Virus record (IMG/VR): IMGVR_UViG_3300017967_007425
Coordinates: 1-42,234 of that record
Length of the DNA: 42,234 nt
Direction: 5' to 3' (one strand)
Source of the DNA: a virus
The notes beneath the pieces were generated by a model. That model worked only from the letters and a program-made list of their open reading frames with translations, was not told the origin of the DNA and ran no database searches. The position numbers and the translations under genes are program-made. How positions within the stretch are numbered: position 1 is the stretch's first letter; each line of letters starts with the position of its first letter. Of the stretch, positions 17,425 to 24,832 are shown one piece after another.

Positions 17425-17452
17425 TATACGATTATATGTAAAGATTTATTCA
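17425..17452 (-). promoter_or_regulatory. Phage promoter element P2 (TGAATA-N16-CGTATA)
   Basis: ATGAATA, 16 bases, CGTATAAA, ending 24 bases before the ATG at 17401 in a short non-coding gap after the PhoH gene. This is one of the clearest copies, since it overlaps no gene. Confidence 0.72.
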
Positions 17453-17456
17453 TTTT

Positions 17457-17484
17457 TTTTACATAAAAACTTTATTATGTAAAA
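17457..17484 (-). other. AT-rich hairpin between PhoH gene and promoter P2
   Basis: A 10-bp inverted repeat (TTTTACATAA / TTATGTAAAA) has an eight-base loop. It lacks a trailing U run on either strand, so it is not a good intrinsic terminator. It may shield the PhoH mRNA end or bind a regulator next to P2. Confidence 0.35.
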
Positions 17485-17499
17485 GAAATGCGATTTTCT

Positions 17500-18924
17500 T
17501 TACAAACGCTTAGCAGCTTCTGTGGCTAATCTAGATCTTTCTCCTTTCTTAAAAGAAACATGCCCTGCAATAACAGAGTCTTTAAACTTCTCAATTGCAT
17601 ATGTGAGTCCATTAGAAGTCTCATTGGTGTAAACATTATCAATCTGCTCAATATCTCCAGTGAGAACAACTTTAGTGCCTTCTCCTGCACGAGTGATGAT
17701 AGTCTTGACTTCATGTGCTGTAAGATTCTGAGCTTCATCGATAATGATAAATGCGTTAGAAATAGATCTACCTCTAATATATGTCAAAGCCTCAAGTTCG
17801 ATCACACCTGATTCCATCAACTGTTCCATAACGAGTTTATCATTCTTTACTATAAACTGAATATTATCTTGAATCGGCTTGAGCCAAGGCATCATCTTCT
17901 CTTCCATTGTACCAGGCAAGAATCCAATATCTTTTCCCATTGGCTGCACAGGACGCGAGACAACCATCTTATTAAATGATATCCCTTCTTCCTCATGCTC
18001 AATCACGTTATATTTCTTGGACAGTTCAGCCTTATGTTTTGCAGTAGTTTTTTCATTAAACATTTTTTCAAATGTAATTGATTGTTCCATCCCTGCAGCA
18101 ATTGCACATAAAGTTTTTCCAGATCCTGCTTGTCCAGTAAGAGTTACTAAATGAATATCAGGATCCATTAGCAAGTCAAACGCAAATGTCTGTTCTTTGT
18201 TTCTAGGTTGTACTCCCCAATTGAGACTATTTTTGCAGTCTAATAAACGATCTACGGGATCATTACAACTATAATATCTGCACAATGCAGTTTTCTTTTC
18301 ATTAAACGAGGACACTAACATCAAAAAGATGTTAGGATACAAAACAATTTTTTGCTCTGCTGCATATTCTTGAGTAATAAAAATATCTTCACCATCATAA
18401 AATTGATCAATCAGTTCATCATCTACCAAAATTGTAGCCATTCCTGAATATAGCTTGTCGGTATCTTCAACAACTTGCGAAACAAGATAGTCTTGTGATT
18501 TCATGCCAACAGAATCTGCAATAACTCTCAAATTAATGTCTCGAGAAACTAAAATAACCTTTCTAGATTTTGAACTATTTGCCTGAACCGTCATGGCTGT
18601 TTCCAAGATCATGTGATCGGCAATCCCAGAAGTTAAATCTTTAGGAAGCTTTTCGGAAACAGAATCATATGTCATTACGGAAAGTGTACCCTTTCCTTTA
18701 TCAATACGAACACCTTTTTGTAAAGAACCTTTTTCTCTTAAACCATCCAATATCCTAATGAAGGAGCGAGCATTTGAACCAACAGAATCTTGTCGTTTCT
18801 TGTGCTTATCAACTTCTTCTAATACTTTCAATGGAACAACAATATCATTGTTTTCAAATTTATGGATACAACTAAAATCACTTAAGAATACGCTTGTATC
18901 AATCACGTATGTTTTTTTTGCCAT
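17500..18924 (-). CDS. phoH: PIN-PhoH fusion protein (PhoH2-type)
   Basis: This 474-residue protein has an N-terminal PIN nuclease domain (VIDTSVFLSD with Asp9, Glu37 in LEEVDKH, VSRDINLRV with Asp129). A PhoH ATPase follows, with Walker A GQAGSGKT at 264-271, Walker B FIIIDEAQN near residue 390, and the LTGDIEQID sensor. PhoH2 proteins are RNA helicase/nucleases, and phoH is widespread in marine phages, where its role is unsettled (RNA turnover or stress response). All key residues seem intact. The start has GAGGAG upstream. It follows the cupin-like gene by 10 bases and is followed by a hairpin and promoter P2. Confidence 0.9.
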   Translation of the reverse strand: MAKKTYVIDTSVFLSDFSCIHKFENNDIVVPLKVLEEVDKHKKRQDSVGSNARSFIRILDGLREKGSLQKGVRIDKGKGTLSVMTYDSVSEKLPKDLTSGIADHMILETAMTVQANSSKSRKVILVSRDINLRVIADSVGMKSQDYLVSQVVEDTDKLYSGMATILVDDELIDQFYDGEDIFITQEYAAEQKIVLYPNIFLMLVSSFNEKKTALCRYYSCNDPVDRLLDCKNSLNWGVQPRNKEQTFAFDLLMDPDIHLVTLTGQAGSGKTLCAIAAGMEQSITFEKMFNEKTTAKHKAELSKKYNVIEHEEEGISFNKMVVSRPVQPMGKDIGFLPGTMEEKMMPWLKPIQDNIQFIVKNDKLVMEQLMESGVIELEALTYIRGRSISNAFIIIDEAQNLTAHEVKTIITRAGEGTKVVLTGDIEQIDNVYTNETSNGLTYAIEKFKDSVIAGHVSFKKGERSRLATEAAKRL

Positions 18925-18934
18925 GTAGACTCCT

Positions 18935-19210
18935 CTATAGCAGCATCTTGATCTCTAATATCAGTTTGCTTGTACCTCTAATTATTCTATGATAAGACAT
19001 TTTGGGAATAAAATATTCCTTTCCTTCAATTAATTTCTTTGGCAATTCGTTATCCATCTGAAGATACCAAGATTGCCCTTCAACTACTTTTACGACTCTA
19101 TCCTCTCTATCCAAGTGCCAAACTAGTTCAGATGGATCTACATCCATTTTAAATGTTCTTAGAAATATATTTTCTGTTAATTTGACTTGTTTAAATGGAA
19201 AATCGTCCAT
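18935..19210 (-). CDS. Cupin-like small protein
   Basis: This 91-residue protein is mostly beta-strand by eye. LVWHLDREDRVVKVVEG, then SWYLQMDNELP, and GKEYFIPKMSYHRI with a late His follow the two-motif pattern of a single-domain cupin. The metal ligands are not complete, so binding is uncertain. I use ATG 19210, which overlaps the upstream stop as TAATG and has GGAAGA before it; a TTG two codons earlier is possible. Function is unknown; similar short cupins occur in marine T4-like phages. Confidence 0.65.
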   Translation of the reverse strand: MDDFPFKQVKLTENIFLRTFKMDVDPSELVWHLDREDRVVKVVEGQSWYLQMDNELPKKLIEGKEYFIPKMSYHRIIRGTSKLILEIKMLL

Positions 19211-20511
19211 TACCAAAATCTTCCCGGAACATTTGTCCCGAAATCTTTATGTGCTCTACAAGCCCAATATCCAGCTTTAGTGCGATCTTTCTTCTCAGCG
19301 CAGTTATGGCGTGAAGCAAAGTTCTTACGAGCCTCAGCGCTGTTCCAGTTGCCTTTAAGTCCACCTTTTGCATCTCCATAAGAGATCTTTTTGATACGCC
19401 CCGATGCTGATCTAACATATACTTTGTATTTTTTACCAGCGCCAGTATTCTTCATTGGCTTTCCGATTGGAGGATCTTTCTTCTTTTTCTTTTTCTTCTT
19501 TTTAGCTTCTTCGATTGTCTCTATGTACATTGGGAAATCAAGTGGGACTCTTTCTCCTCTGAAAGTTGCCCATTCTCCAAGATCAGACTCAAGCATTTCT
19601 TTTTCTTCTTCATTAAGAGGAGTATATCTACCCTTCTTGTAATGAACTCTGGCTTCCTTAATCAATTGAAAATAAGCATCGGAGCCAATTCTATAGATAT
19701 TTTCAGTAAGTGGGATCTTAGCTTTTTTATGATATTCTAGCCCTTCGTTCAGTCCTACATCATTACCAATATTATTGGAAATCAAATCTTGAATATTTGT
19801 TAGTTGAGCCAAGCTTCCACCTTTAACTAACATCATTCCTTTATATGCCATGTTGAAACTAGTACCCTTTACAATGATTATAGGATCATCAATATATTCA
19901 GAAATTTGTTTAATATTATGGGTATTTAAAAATTTCTGAATATTGTCAACACTATTAATATTCTGAGCGAAATATCTCCTCAATTCTTTGTTTCCCATTA
20001 CTATTTCTTTTCCAGTTGCCAATTCTGAGTTTTGTTCGATTTTATCCATTGCATTCTGTACAAAATCCATTCTAGCATCTTGATGTTTCAAATCTTTATG
20101 ATACATAACCACTATGTTATCAAAATCCAAACTTGGCTGTTCAGAAGCAACTTCAATTTGATCATAACTAGGAGTCTCTGCTGCCGCCTCGCCAGAATTA
20201 AGTCCACCTAGAGCTAAACCGGCACCAAAAAGCCAATCCCTAATAGATTCATCTAATCTCTCTTCTTCTGACTCTTCATCATCTTCTAGTTCCTTTTTGC
20301 CAGCGGCATACATTTGCGCTGTATGATCCAAGCCAAATGTATCATATTCTTCATCTGACTGTTCTTCTTCCGCTGCCTGTTGTAACCAATTTGGAGGCTC
20401 AGGCTCATTTTCATATGAGTCTTCTGAATTTTCTTCGTCTTCCAACTCCATCAAAACTACGCTCAATTCTTCTAGAATAATTTTTTTTAAATAAGATTTT
20501 GCAACTTTCAT
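19210..20511 (-). CDS. Probable internal/prohead protein with acidic N-terminus and poly-lysine basic C-terminus
   Basis: This 433-residue protein starts with an amphipathic helix (MKVAKSYLKKIILEELSVVL) and a very acidic stretch (EDEENSEDSYENEPEPP). The mid-part has no known fold. It then switches at TIEEAKKKKKKKKKDPPIG to a basic C-terminal domain rich in Lys, Gly and aromatic residues, with CAEKKDRTKAGYWACRAHKD. The same acidic-to-poly-Lys layout is seen in the next gene. T4 internal proteins and core proteins are cut by the prohead protease after short N-terminal pieces, and a similar fate is plausible here. The basic domain would neutralise packaged DNA. This is inference. Confidence 0.6.
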   Translation of the reverse strand: MKVAKSYLKKIILEELSVVLMELEDEENSEDSYENEPEPPNWLQQAAEEEQSDEEYDTFGLDHTAQMYAAGKKELEDDEESEEERLDESIRDWLFGAGLALGGLNSGEAAAETPSYDQIEVASEQPSLDFDNIVVMYHKDLKHQDARMDFVQNAMDKIEQNSELATGKEIVMGNKELRRYFAQNINSVDNIQKFLNTHNIKQISEYIDDPIIIVKGTSFNMAYKGMMLVKGGSLAQLTNIQDLISNNIGNDVGLNEGLEYHKKAKIPLTENIYRIGSDAYFQLIKEARVHYKKGRYTPLNEEEKEMLESDLGEWATFRGERVPLDFPMYIETIEEAKKKKKKKKKDPPIGKPMKNTGAGKKYKVYVRSASGRIKKISYGDAKGGLKGNWNSAEARKNFASRHNCAEKKDRTKAGYWACRAHKDFGTNVPGRFW

Positions 20512-21305
20512 TTCTTTTTTCCTCTTTGTTTTCTTCGTTTAGAATCTTTCTTGCCCCAAGATTTACCCTTAGATCCTTTCATTTTTTTGCAAGCACCCGG
20601 AGTAGGGCGACAAGCAGGATATCGTTTGCGCTTTTCTCCAGAACCTCTACCACAGGTTTTATACCCACCTTTGCCATCTGGAGCATTGCAGTCAACCCAA
20701 CCGCCTTTCTTACCTTTGGCTCCTTTTCTCTTGAACCAGTCCCTTAAATTAGACTCTGATGAGGGTTTTGATGTGAGCTTTCTTTCGTCAATGTTTGCTT
20801 TTTCTAATTTTTCATAATAATCAGGATCGTCATCTAAATGATCTTTAGCTGTCATTTCAGCATTATCAAAATCACCTTTATCTAACTTGCCCCTCGTATG
20901 CTCGAGTTCATGCTTAGTGCCTTTTTTCAACTCTTCTTCATCATAGTCTGCATCTTTTCGATATTTTCTTTCATCTATTTGTAATTCTTCATTAGTGGAG
21001 TTGCCCCAGTTCTTGGCACCGACTTTGCGACATTTAACAAGAGCACCAGAAGCATAAGCACTCGGCCATGTTGTATATCTAGATTTAACCTTGTAATAGC
21101 AAGCATCCTTCTTACCAGATGACTTCTTTTTCTTCTTCTTTTTCTTCTTGCGCTTCTTTTCATCCAGAAGATCTTCAACCTCATTTAGAATATCTGAATA
21201 GTCTTCTAGATCTTCAAAATTATCTTCTGATATTAATGATAAATTTGGATCATATTCGTACTTTGGTTCTTCATCAATAAAGAACTCTCTCCATCTATTA
21301 TTCAT
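20508..21305 (-). CDS. Probable basic internal protein with two Cys-rich modules
   Basis: This 265-residue protein begins with MNNRWREFFIDEEP and an acidic region ending in EVEDLLDEKK, then a run of nine lysines. A first Cys module follows (CYYKVKSRYTTWPSAYASG...CRKV), then a mixed-charge linker. A second Cys/Gly/Arg module closes the protein (GWVDCNAPDGKGGYKTCGRG, YPACRPTPGACKKM), which ends in RKQRGKKK. I recall both modules from giant viruses and marine phages, without known function. The start follows GAGGG and the gene overlaps the next by four bases. A virion or nucleoprotein role is likely but unproven. Confidence 0.6.
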   Translation of the reverse strand: MNNRWREFFIDEEPKYEYDPNLSLISEDNFEDLEDYSDILNEVEDLLDEKKRKKKKKKKKKSSGKKDACYYKVKSRYTTWPSAYASGALVKCRKVGAKNWGNSTNEELQIDERKYRKDADYDEEELKKGTKHELEHTRGKLDKGDFDNAEMTAKDHLDDDPDYYEKLEKANIDERKLTSKPSSESNLRDWFKRKGAKGKKGGWVDCNAPDGKGGYKTCGRGSGEKRKRYPACRPTPGACKKMKGSKGKSWGKKDSKRRKQRGKKK

Positions 21306-21344
21306 GAATAGCCCTCGTTTTTATTTAAATAGTAGGATATAAAC

Positions 21345-21378
21345 AAAAAAAGAGAAGATGTATTCACATCTTCTCTTT
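21345..21378 (-). terminator. Intrinsic terminator after the HldE-like gene
   Basis: A perfect 13-bp stem (AAAGAGAAGATGT paired with ACATCTTCTCTTT) has a four-base loop and is followed on the minus strand by a U-rich tract. It closes the unit that starts at promoter P3 and lies before the 20508-21305 gene. A run of seven C residues (minus strand) lies 13 bases upstream of the stem. Confidence 0.8.
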
Positions 21379-21455
21379 AAAAATCAAGGAGGGGGGGATT
21401 CAAAAATGACATTTCTATATTTTTAAATATGCTTTGAAACAACGAAACACATTTT

Positions 21456-21881
21456 TTATAAAATAAAATTATATTTTTTTACCACATTTTTTATTAAATC
21501 TGAGGAAGAGTTAAATTTATAGTCTCCTCCGATACCCCAAAGCATATCAACTCCCAATTCTTCACAAACATCTTGCTCCGGAGTATTAGATTTTCCTCTA
21601 TCCCCGCCATTGGCAAAATAGTCCGGACGAAGCAATCGAATTGCTTCACATACAGTACCATCAAAATCATCTACTGCAGAAACCAAAATTACACCTTTAA
21701 TCTCTTTAAGGATTTTAGCTCTTTCTTCGTATGTCATAAAGACATACCCTTTCTTTTTTATCAGCCAATCATCAGAATTAGCTACAACAATTACATTCCC
21801 ATATTGCGCAGCATCTCGAATCATTTGCACATGCCCTCCATGTATGGGATCAAACCCACCAGACACCATTACTGTTTTCAT
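21456..21881 (-). CDS. HxGH nucleotidyltransferase, HldE C-terminal/GCT type
   Basis: This 141-residue enzyme has VSGGFDPIHGGHVQMI (HxGH nucleotide-binding motif), VANSDDWLIKKKG and a YEERAKIL helix. FANGGDRGKSNTPE and the C-terminal GGDYKFNSSSDLIK complete the pattern. This matches the C-terminal domain of HldE (heptose 1-phosphate adenylyltransferase) and glycerol-3-phosphate cytidylyltransferase. With the GmhA-like and HAD genes in the glycan cluster it could form an NDP-heptose, but it lies 14 kb away under another promoter. Its start overlaps the preceding stop by four bases. An intrinsic terminator follows. Confidence 0.78.
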   Translation of the reverse strand: MKTVMVSGGFDPIHGGHVQMIRDAAQYGNVIVVANSDDWLIKKKGYVFMTYEERAKILKEIKGVILVSAVDDFDGTVCEAIRLLRPDYFANGGDRGKSNTPEQDVCEELGVDMLWGIGGDYKFNSSSDLIKNVVKKYNFIL

Positions 21882-22399
21882 TTTATCTCCTTTATTGTAA
21901 CTTTTTCTCTAGCTTCTTCAATTATATCCATAATTTCCTCTTGTCTAGAAATTATATGATTTGCTTTTCCTATAAAAAATTTTGGCAATTCTTTAAAATT
22001 TTCAGATGAAGATCTAATCCTTTTATTTGCTCTATCAATTAATCCGTCAGTCAACAAATCAATCATTCCTTTTAATTCTTTAATAGTTAAAAATAATATA
22101 GTTAACATTAAAATAGTTCTAGAATCTTCAGGATCGTATGAGATTAAATCTGACTTAAGCGTTTGATATCCATCAGTGATATATAAATATATTTCTTTTC
22201 CTTCATATTCAATAAGTAAATCCTTCTCGCTCGTATATCTAAACGATAATTCTTCACTTTCTTTTGTCATACTTTGAAACAAATCAGTATACATCATGAA
22301 AAAATTTTCTTTATCTGAATCATTCAAAAATTTAAAATAAGAGACATCCATTCCATGCATTACAAATGCTTCTAACATTTCTTCAATTGATTTACTCAT
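21878..22399 (-). CDS. Helical protein of unknown function, follows tRNA
   Basis: This 173-residue, acidic, helix-rich protein (SIEEMLEAFVMHGMDVSYF, EEIMDIIEEAREKVTIKEIK) has a central hydrophobic helix (TILMLTILFLTIKELKG). It has no motif I recognise. The open frame could extend to 22465, but that part lies in the tRNA. I place the start at ATG 22399, with CTGGAG just before it. It is transcribed after tRNA-Arg from P3. Confidence 0.68.
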   Translation of the reverse strand: MSKSIEEMLEAFVMHGMDVSYFKFLNDSDKENFFMMYTDLFQSMTKESEELSFRYTSEKDLLIEYEGKEIYLYITDGYQTLKSDLISYDPEDSRTILMLTILFLTIKELKGMIDLLTDGLIDRANKRIRSSSENFKELPKFFIGKANHIISRQEEIMDIIEEAREKVTIKEIK

Positions 22400-22410
22400 T
22401 TTTTCTCCAG

Positions 22411-22486
22411 TGGTACGCTCGGCTGGACTCGAACCAGCAATCGATTGCTTAGAAGGCAATTGCATTATCCATTATGCTACGAACGC
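22411..22486 (-). tRNA. tRNA-Arg (anticodon UCU)
   Basis: A complete 76-nt cloverleaf. The acceptor GCGTTCG pairs with CGAGCGT (including G-U pairs). The D arm is GCAT/ATGC with GG in the loop, and the anticodon stem ATTGC/GCAAT encloses CTTCTAA (UCU). The T arm is GCTGG/CCAGC with TTCGAGT. Discriminator A and an encoded CCA end are present. It reads AGA codons, common in AT-rich phages and rarer in many hosts, so it should aid translation of phage genes. It begins 11 bases after promoter P3. Confidence 0.92.
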
Positions 22487-22496
22487 TTATAATTCC

Positions 22497-22524
22497 TATA
22501 CGATTAACATTATATTTTTATTCA
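22497..22524 (-). promoter_or_regulatory. Phage promoter element P3 (TGAATA-N16-CGTATA), tRNA promoter
   Basis: TTGAATA, 16 bases, CGTATAGG, ending 11 bases before the tRNA 5' end in a non-coding gap. This is strong functional context for a promoter, since the tRNA has no other visible start signal. Confidence 0.72.
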
Positions 22525-22530
22525 AAATTC

Positions 22531-23334
22531 TTATACGTAATCGTAAATTATTCTATGAATTCTTCTGACAGTATCTTCTGTATTTCTAGTTTGCTGTGCA
22601 AAAGTTTTAGGATGCATGAAAATTTCATAATCATTACCATTTGGTTCACATCGATCTCCAATAAAATAAATTTCATCATAATCTGAGAATACATCTGTCT
22701 TTTCTAGAACATATGTTTTATCCCACCCAATAGGGAATATATCGAATGAAGTGTCTCCACCATATTTTACATCTAGTTCAACATCTGCTGCTGCAAGATC
22801 ACCATAATGATTAATATCTTGCTTTATATGTTTTTTAAGGGTATTTAAAATAGGGCGTCTGATCTTGTTATTCTCATCAATCTTGTTCCATACCTCTCTG
22901 TCTTCTAAATTTGCGTTTCTGCCAATTGGACACCAATTTAACATAGAGCCTCTATAATTAAAAAAATGCCCAGTTAAAGGAAAATCATTCTGTAGAACCA
23001 ATTGATGTTGCAAACTTGAAGCAATAATCATCAATCTTCTCCACAGTTTTTCACCCATATAATCCCTCATATCTTGCTCATAAATCATTTCTCCGTTGAG
23101 AATATATTTTGTTCCATTGCAAGGCAGAAAATGGATTTTAGAGGTATCTACAAGGCTCAAATCAAATAATCCAGAGCACTGTTGTCTGATATAATTCATG
23201 TCTGATCCTGTGATGATTCCAATCTCAAACCCTGCATCTTGAATCTCCTTGAGTGATTGCTCCATGTTGATATCCATTTTCTGCCTAGGCTCAGTTAGAG
23301 TACCATCCATATCAAATAAAACAACTTTTTTCAC
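22531..23334 (-). CDS. Eukaryotic-type phosphomannomutase (HAD family)
   Basis: This 267-residue protein matches the eukaryotic PMM1/PMM2 family rather than bacterial ManB. It has VVLFDMDGTLTEPRQKM (HAD nucleophile Asp8 and Asp10), IITGSDMNYIRQQ, and the PMM-specific YRGSMLNWCPIGRNA. Further matches are the DTSFDIFPIGWDKTYVLE block, YFIGDRCEPNGNDYEIF and RNTEDTVRRI. It would make mannose 1-phosphate, feeding GDP-mannose and the Gmd enzyme. I choose GTG 23334, which has GGAG five bases upstream; a TTG at 23349 is also possible. It lies just after an intrinsic terminator, so its expression needs read-through or a promoter I cannot see. Confidence 0.88.
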   Translation of the reverse strand: MKKVVLFDMDGTLTEPRQKMDINMEQSLKEIQDAGFEIGIITGSDMNYIRQQCSGLFDLSLVDTSKIHFLPCNGTKYILNGEMIYEQDMRDYMGEKLWRRLMIIASSLQHQLVLQNDFPLTGHFFNYRGSMLNWCPIGRNANLEDREVWNKIDENNKIRRPILNTLKKHIKQDINHYGDLAAADVELDVKYGGDTSFDIFPIGWDKTYVLEKTDVFSDYDEIYFIGDRCEPNGNDYEIFMHPKTFAQQTRNTEDTVRRIHRIIYDYV

Positions 23335-23346
23335 ACTATCTCCAAA

Positions 23347-23380
23347 CAAAAAAATGGCAGTTTTTTAAAGAGAACTGCCA
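23347..23380 (-). terminator. Intrinsic terminator after the lipoprotein pair
   Basis: An 8-bp stem TGGCAGTT/AACTGCCA with a 10-base loop is followed on the minus strand by TTTTTTTG. It lies 16 bases after the stop of the second lipoprotein gene and just before the phosphomannomutase gene. Six C residues (minus strand, 23387-23392) lie six bases upstream of the stem. Confidence 0.78.
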
Positions 23381-23395
23381 AACTCAGGGGGGTTA

Positions 23396-23569
23396 TTATT
23401 CTTGTGGTGTCGAAGTATCTTGAGGATCTTCTTCAACTACCTCTTCTTGGGCAGTATCTTCCTCTTGAGCTTCTTCTTGTTCGCATTCACAAACACACTC
23501 TTCAGCTTCCATGCTTGTGTCTTCTTCTTTATCTCCACAAGCAAAAAGCATAAACATTAAACTAATCAT
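23396..23569 (-). CDS. Small lipoprotein B
   Basis: This 57-residue protein has an N-terminal signal of hydrophobic residues ending in a lipobox (MFMLFACGDKEED, lipidated Cys11). A very acidic, Glu-rich mature part contains a CVCECEQEE cluster. The start at 23569 follows AAGGAGAAGAGAATA and overlaps the stop of lipoprotein A by eight bases. CGDKEE is shared with lipoprotein A, so the pair may have arisen by duplication. Known phage lipoproteins (T5 Llp, Cor-like) block receptors against other phages; that role is possible here but not shown. Confidence 0.75.
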   Translation of the reverse strand: MISLMFMLFACGDKEEDTSMEAEECVCECEQEEAQEEDTAQEEVVEEDPQDTSTPQE

Positions 23570-23771
23570 TATTCTCTTCTCCTTCAACATTAGTTGTATT
23601 TTTTTCAGTTACATTAGTAACTTCCACCATTTCTGTATTAGTTTCGGTAGTAGTTGTATTTTGCACATCTACTTCTTGTTCGGTTACTGTTTCAACAGGA
23701 GTTGCGATAGTTGTTTCTTCCTTGTCTCCACATCCGATCAAAAGTGTCATTGCTAATAATTTAGTTTTCAT
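23562..23771 (-). CDS. Small lipoprotein A
   Basis: This 69-residue protein has a signal ending in the lipobox LLIGCGDKEE (Cys14), then a Thr/Val/Glu-rich low-complexity region (TTTTETNTEMVEVTNVTEKN). It is the first gene after promoter P4, and has an AAAAGGAG ribosome site. The pair is expressed as a separate unit bounded by P4 and a terminator. The envelope location (inner or outer membrane) cannot be decided. The shared CGDKEE with lipoprotein B supports paralogy. Confidence 0.78.
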   Translation of the reverse strand: MKTKLLAMTLLIGCGDKEETTIATPVETVTEQEVDVQNTTTTETNTEMVEVTNVTEKNTTNVEGEENND

Positions 23772-23790
23772 TGGTTTCTCCTTTTTATAT

Positions 23791-23817
23791 TATACGATTG
23801 AATACTAATTTTATTCA
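23791..23817 (-). promoter_or_regulatory. Phage promoter element P4 (TGAATA-N15-CGTATA)
   Basis: TTGAATA, 15 bases, CGTATAAT, ending 20 bases before the lipoprotein A ATG. With the terminator at 23347-23380 it makes the lipoprotein pair a self-contained unit. Confidence 0.7.
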
Positions 23818-23820
23818 ACA

Positions 23821-24774
23821 TTAGGCAATCTTTTTTTGCCCATGAAGTTCTAAATATCTTAGAACAGTAAGTTCTTTCATTTTTGCTTCTACCATAATAT
23901 CAAGCAAAACACCATAAGTATCTATCTTTTGATAAATATAGTCAGAATGTGCTTGAGGTTTTATAGAATTGTCACCTTGTTCATCTCGTCGAGATTCAGA
24001 ATAGTGTACAACCGGTACTATGTCTCCCCACGTTGAGGCTGCCAATTTGACTGCTTCTTCTTGTGATAAGCCGCCAGTACAGAAGCCGTGGTGATGGTAA
24101 TCGTGCACAATAGGAGTGCCGATACGTGTAAACACCTCGTCATAAAGTTCTTTTGTTGAGTATAAGGATTCTTTGTCATCATTTTCCACCGTTAGTCTAG
24201 AGCGCACACTTTCTGATAATCTCTCAAAATTCTTACAAAAATTGTCCAATGCCATCTTTCGATTATTATAGTGTGCGCCAACATGAATATTGAGTTTAGC
24301 ATAAGGACTACGAGGCAAGCAAAGCAAGTCAAATACTTTGCCGTGATTCTCAAGATCTTTAATAGTATTGAGAACAACTTGCTCTGTAGGAGATGTCAGT
24401 TTATTGAATGGGCCGGGATGCGAAGTAATACGCATACCATTCTCTTCAATAAACAAGCCACAATCAAACAGCACTTGCTCAATCATAGCAAACTGAGGGA
24501 GATCTTCTATATTATACTCAGAAGCCCAAGGAAACAAATCAGATGACAGTCGGAAGAAATCGAATCCATTTGCTTTGTTCCATTCTAGGATCTTAAGAAG
24601 ATCACGACAGTTTTGAAGTGCTAGTTGCCCAGCATATTGTATACCTTTTTGTTTAAAGGTTTTTTTAATCATTGTGCGATTAGTAGTAATACGTTCCGCT
24701 TTTGGATTTGATCCATAATTTTTTGGATCATTGAGTTGCATATTGATGCAAGCATAACCTATATTGTTAATCAT
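23821..24774 (-). CDS. uvsE: UV damage endonuclease (UvdE/UvsE)
   Basis: This 317-residue TIM-barrel endonuclease nicks DNA beside UV photoproducts. NIGYACINMQLNDP is the family N-terminus. WNKANGFDFFRLSSDLFPW, MRITSHPGPFNKLTSP, LNIHVGAHYNNR, RLTVENDDKESLYS and IVHDYHHHGFC contribute the conserved His, Glu and Asp metal ligands, with HYSESRRDEQ at the C-terminal side. The length is near the normal 300. A phage of sunlit water would benefit. The gene is first after promoter P5, with only four bases separating its stop from promoter P4, and no terminator in between. Confidence 0.92.
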   Translation of the reverse strand: MINNIGYACINMQLNDPKNYGSNPKAERITTNRTMIKKTFKQKGIQYAGQLALQNCRDLLKILEWNKANGFDFFRLSSDLFPWASEYNIEDLPQFAMIEQVLFDCGLFIEENGMRITSHPGPFNKLTSPTEQVVLNTIKDLENHGKVFDLLCLPRSPYAKLNIHVGAHYNNRKMALDNFCKNFERLSESVRSRLTVENDDKESLYSTKELYDEVFTRIGTPIVHDYHHHGFCTGGLSQEEAVKLAASTWGDIVPVVHYSESRRDEQGDNSIKPQAHSDYIYQKIDTYGVLLDIMVEAKMKELTVLRYLELHGQKKIA

Positions 24775-24804
24775 TTTAACCCCCGTTGTTTGATTTACAT
24801 GTTT

Positions 24805-24832
24805 TATACGTTTGAGAGAACAATTATATTCA
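24805..24832 (-). promoter_or_regulatory. Phage promoter element P5 (TGAATA-N16-CGTATA)
   Basis: TTGAATA, 16 bases, CGTATAAA, ending 31 bases before the uvsE ATG. It overlaps the last codon of the ADP-ribosyltransferase gene. Confidence 0.7.

Noticed and set aside
17457-17484. AT-rich hairpin as a terminator of the PhoH gene
   Set aside because: No U run follows on the coding strand and the stem is almost all A-T pairs. Kept only as a structure.
21388-21427. Plus-strand AAGGAGGGGGGG followed by a six-codon ATG frame
   Set aside because: The reading frame is too short and has no promoter. The G run is better seen as part of the terminator surroundings.
21878-22465. Longer start for the gene after the tRNA
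   Set aside because: The extra 22 codons are encoded by the tRNA sequence; the ATG at 22399 has a proper ribosome site.
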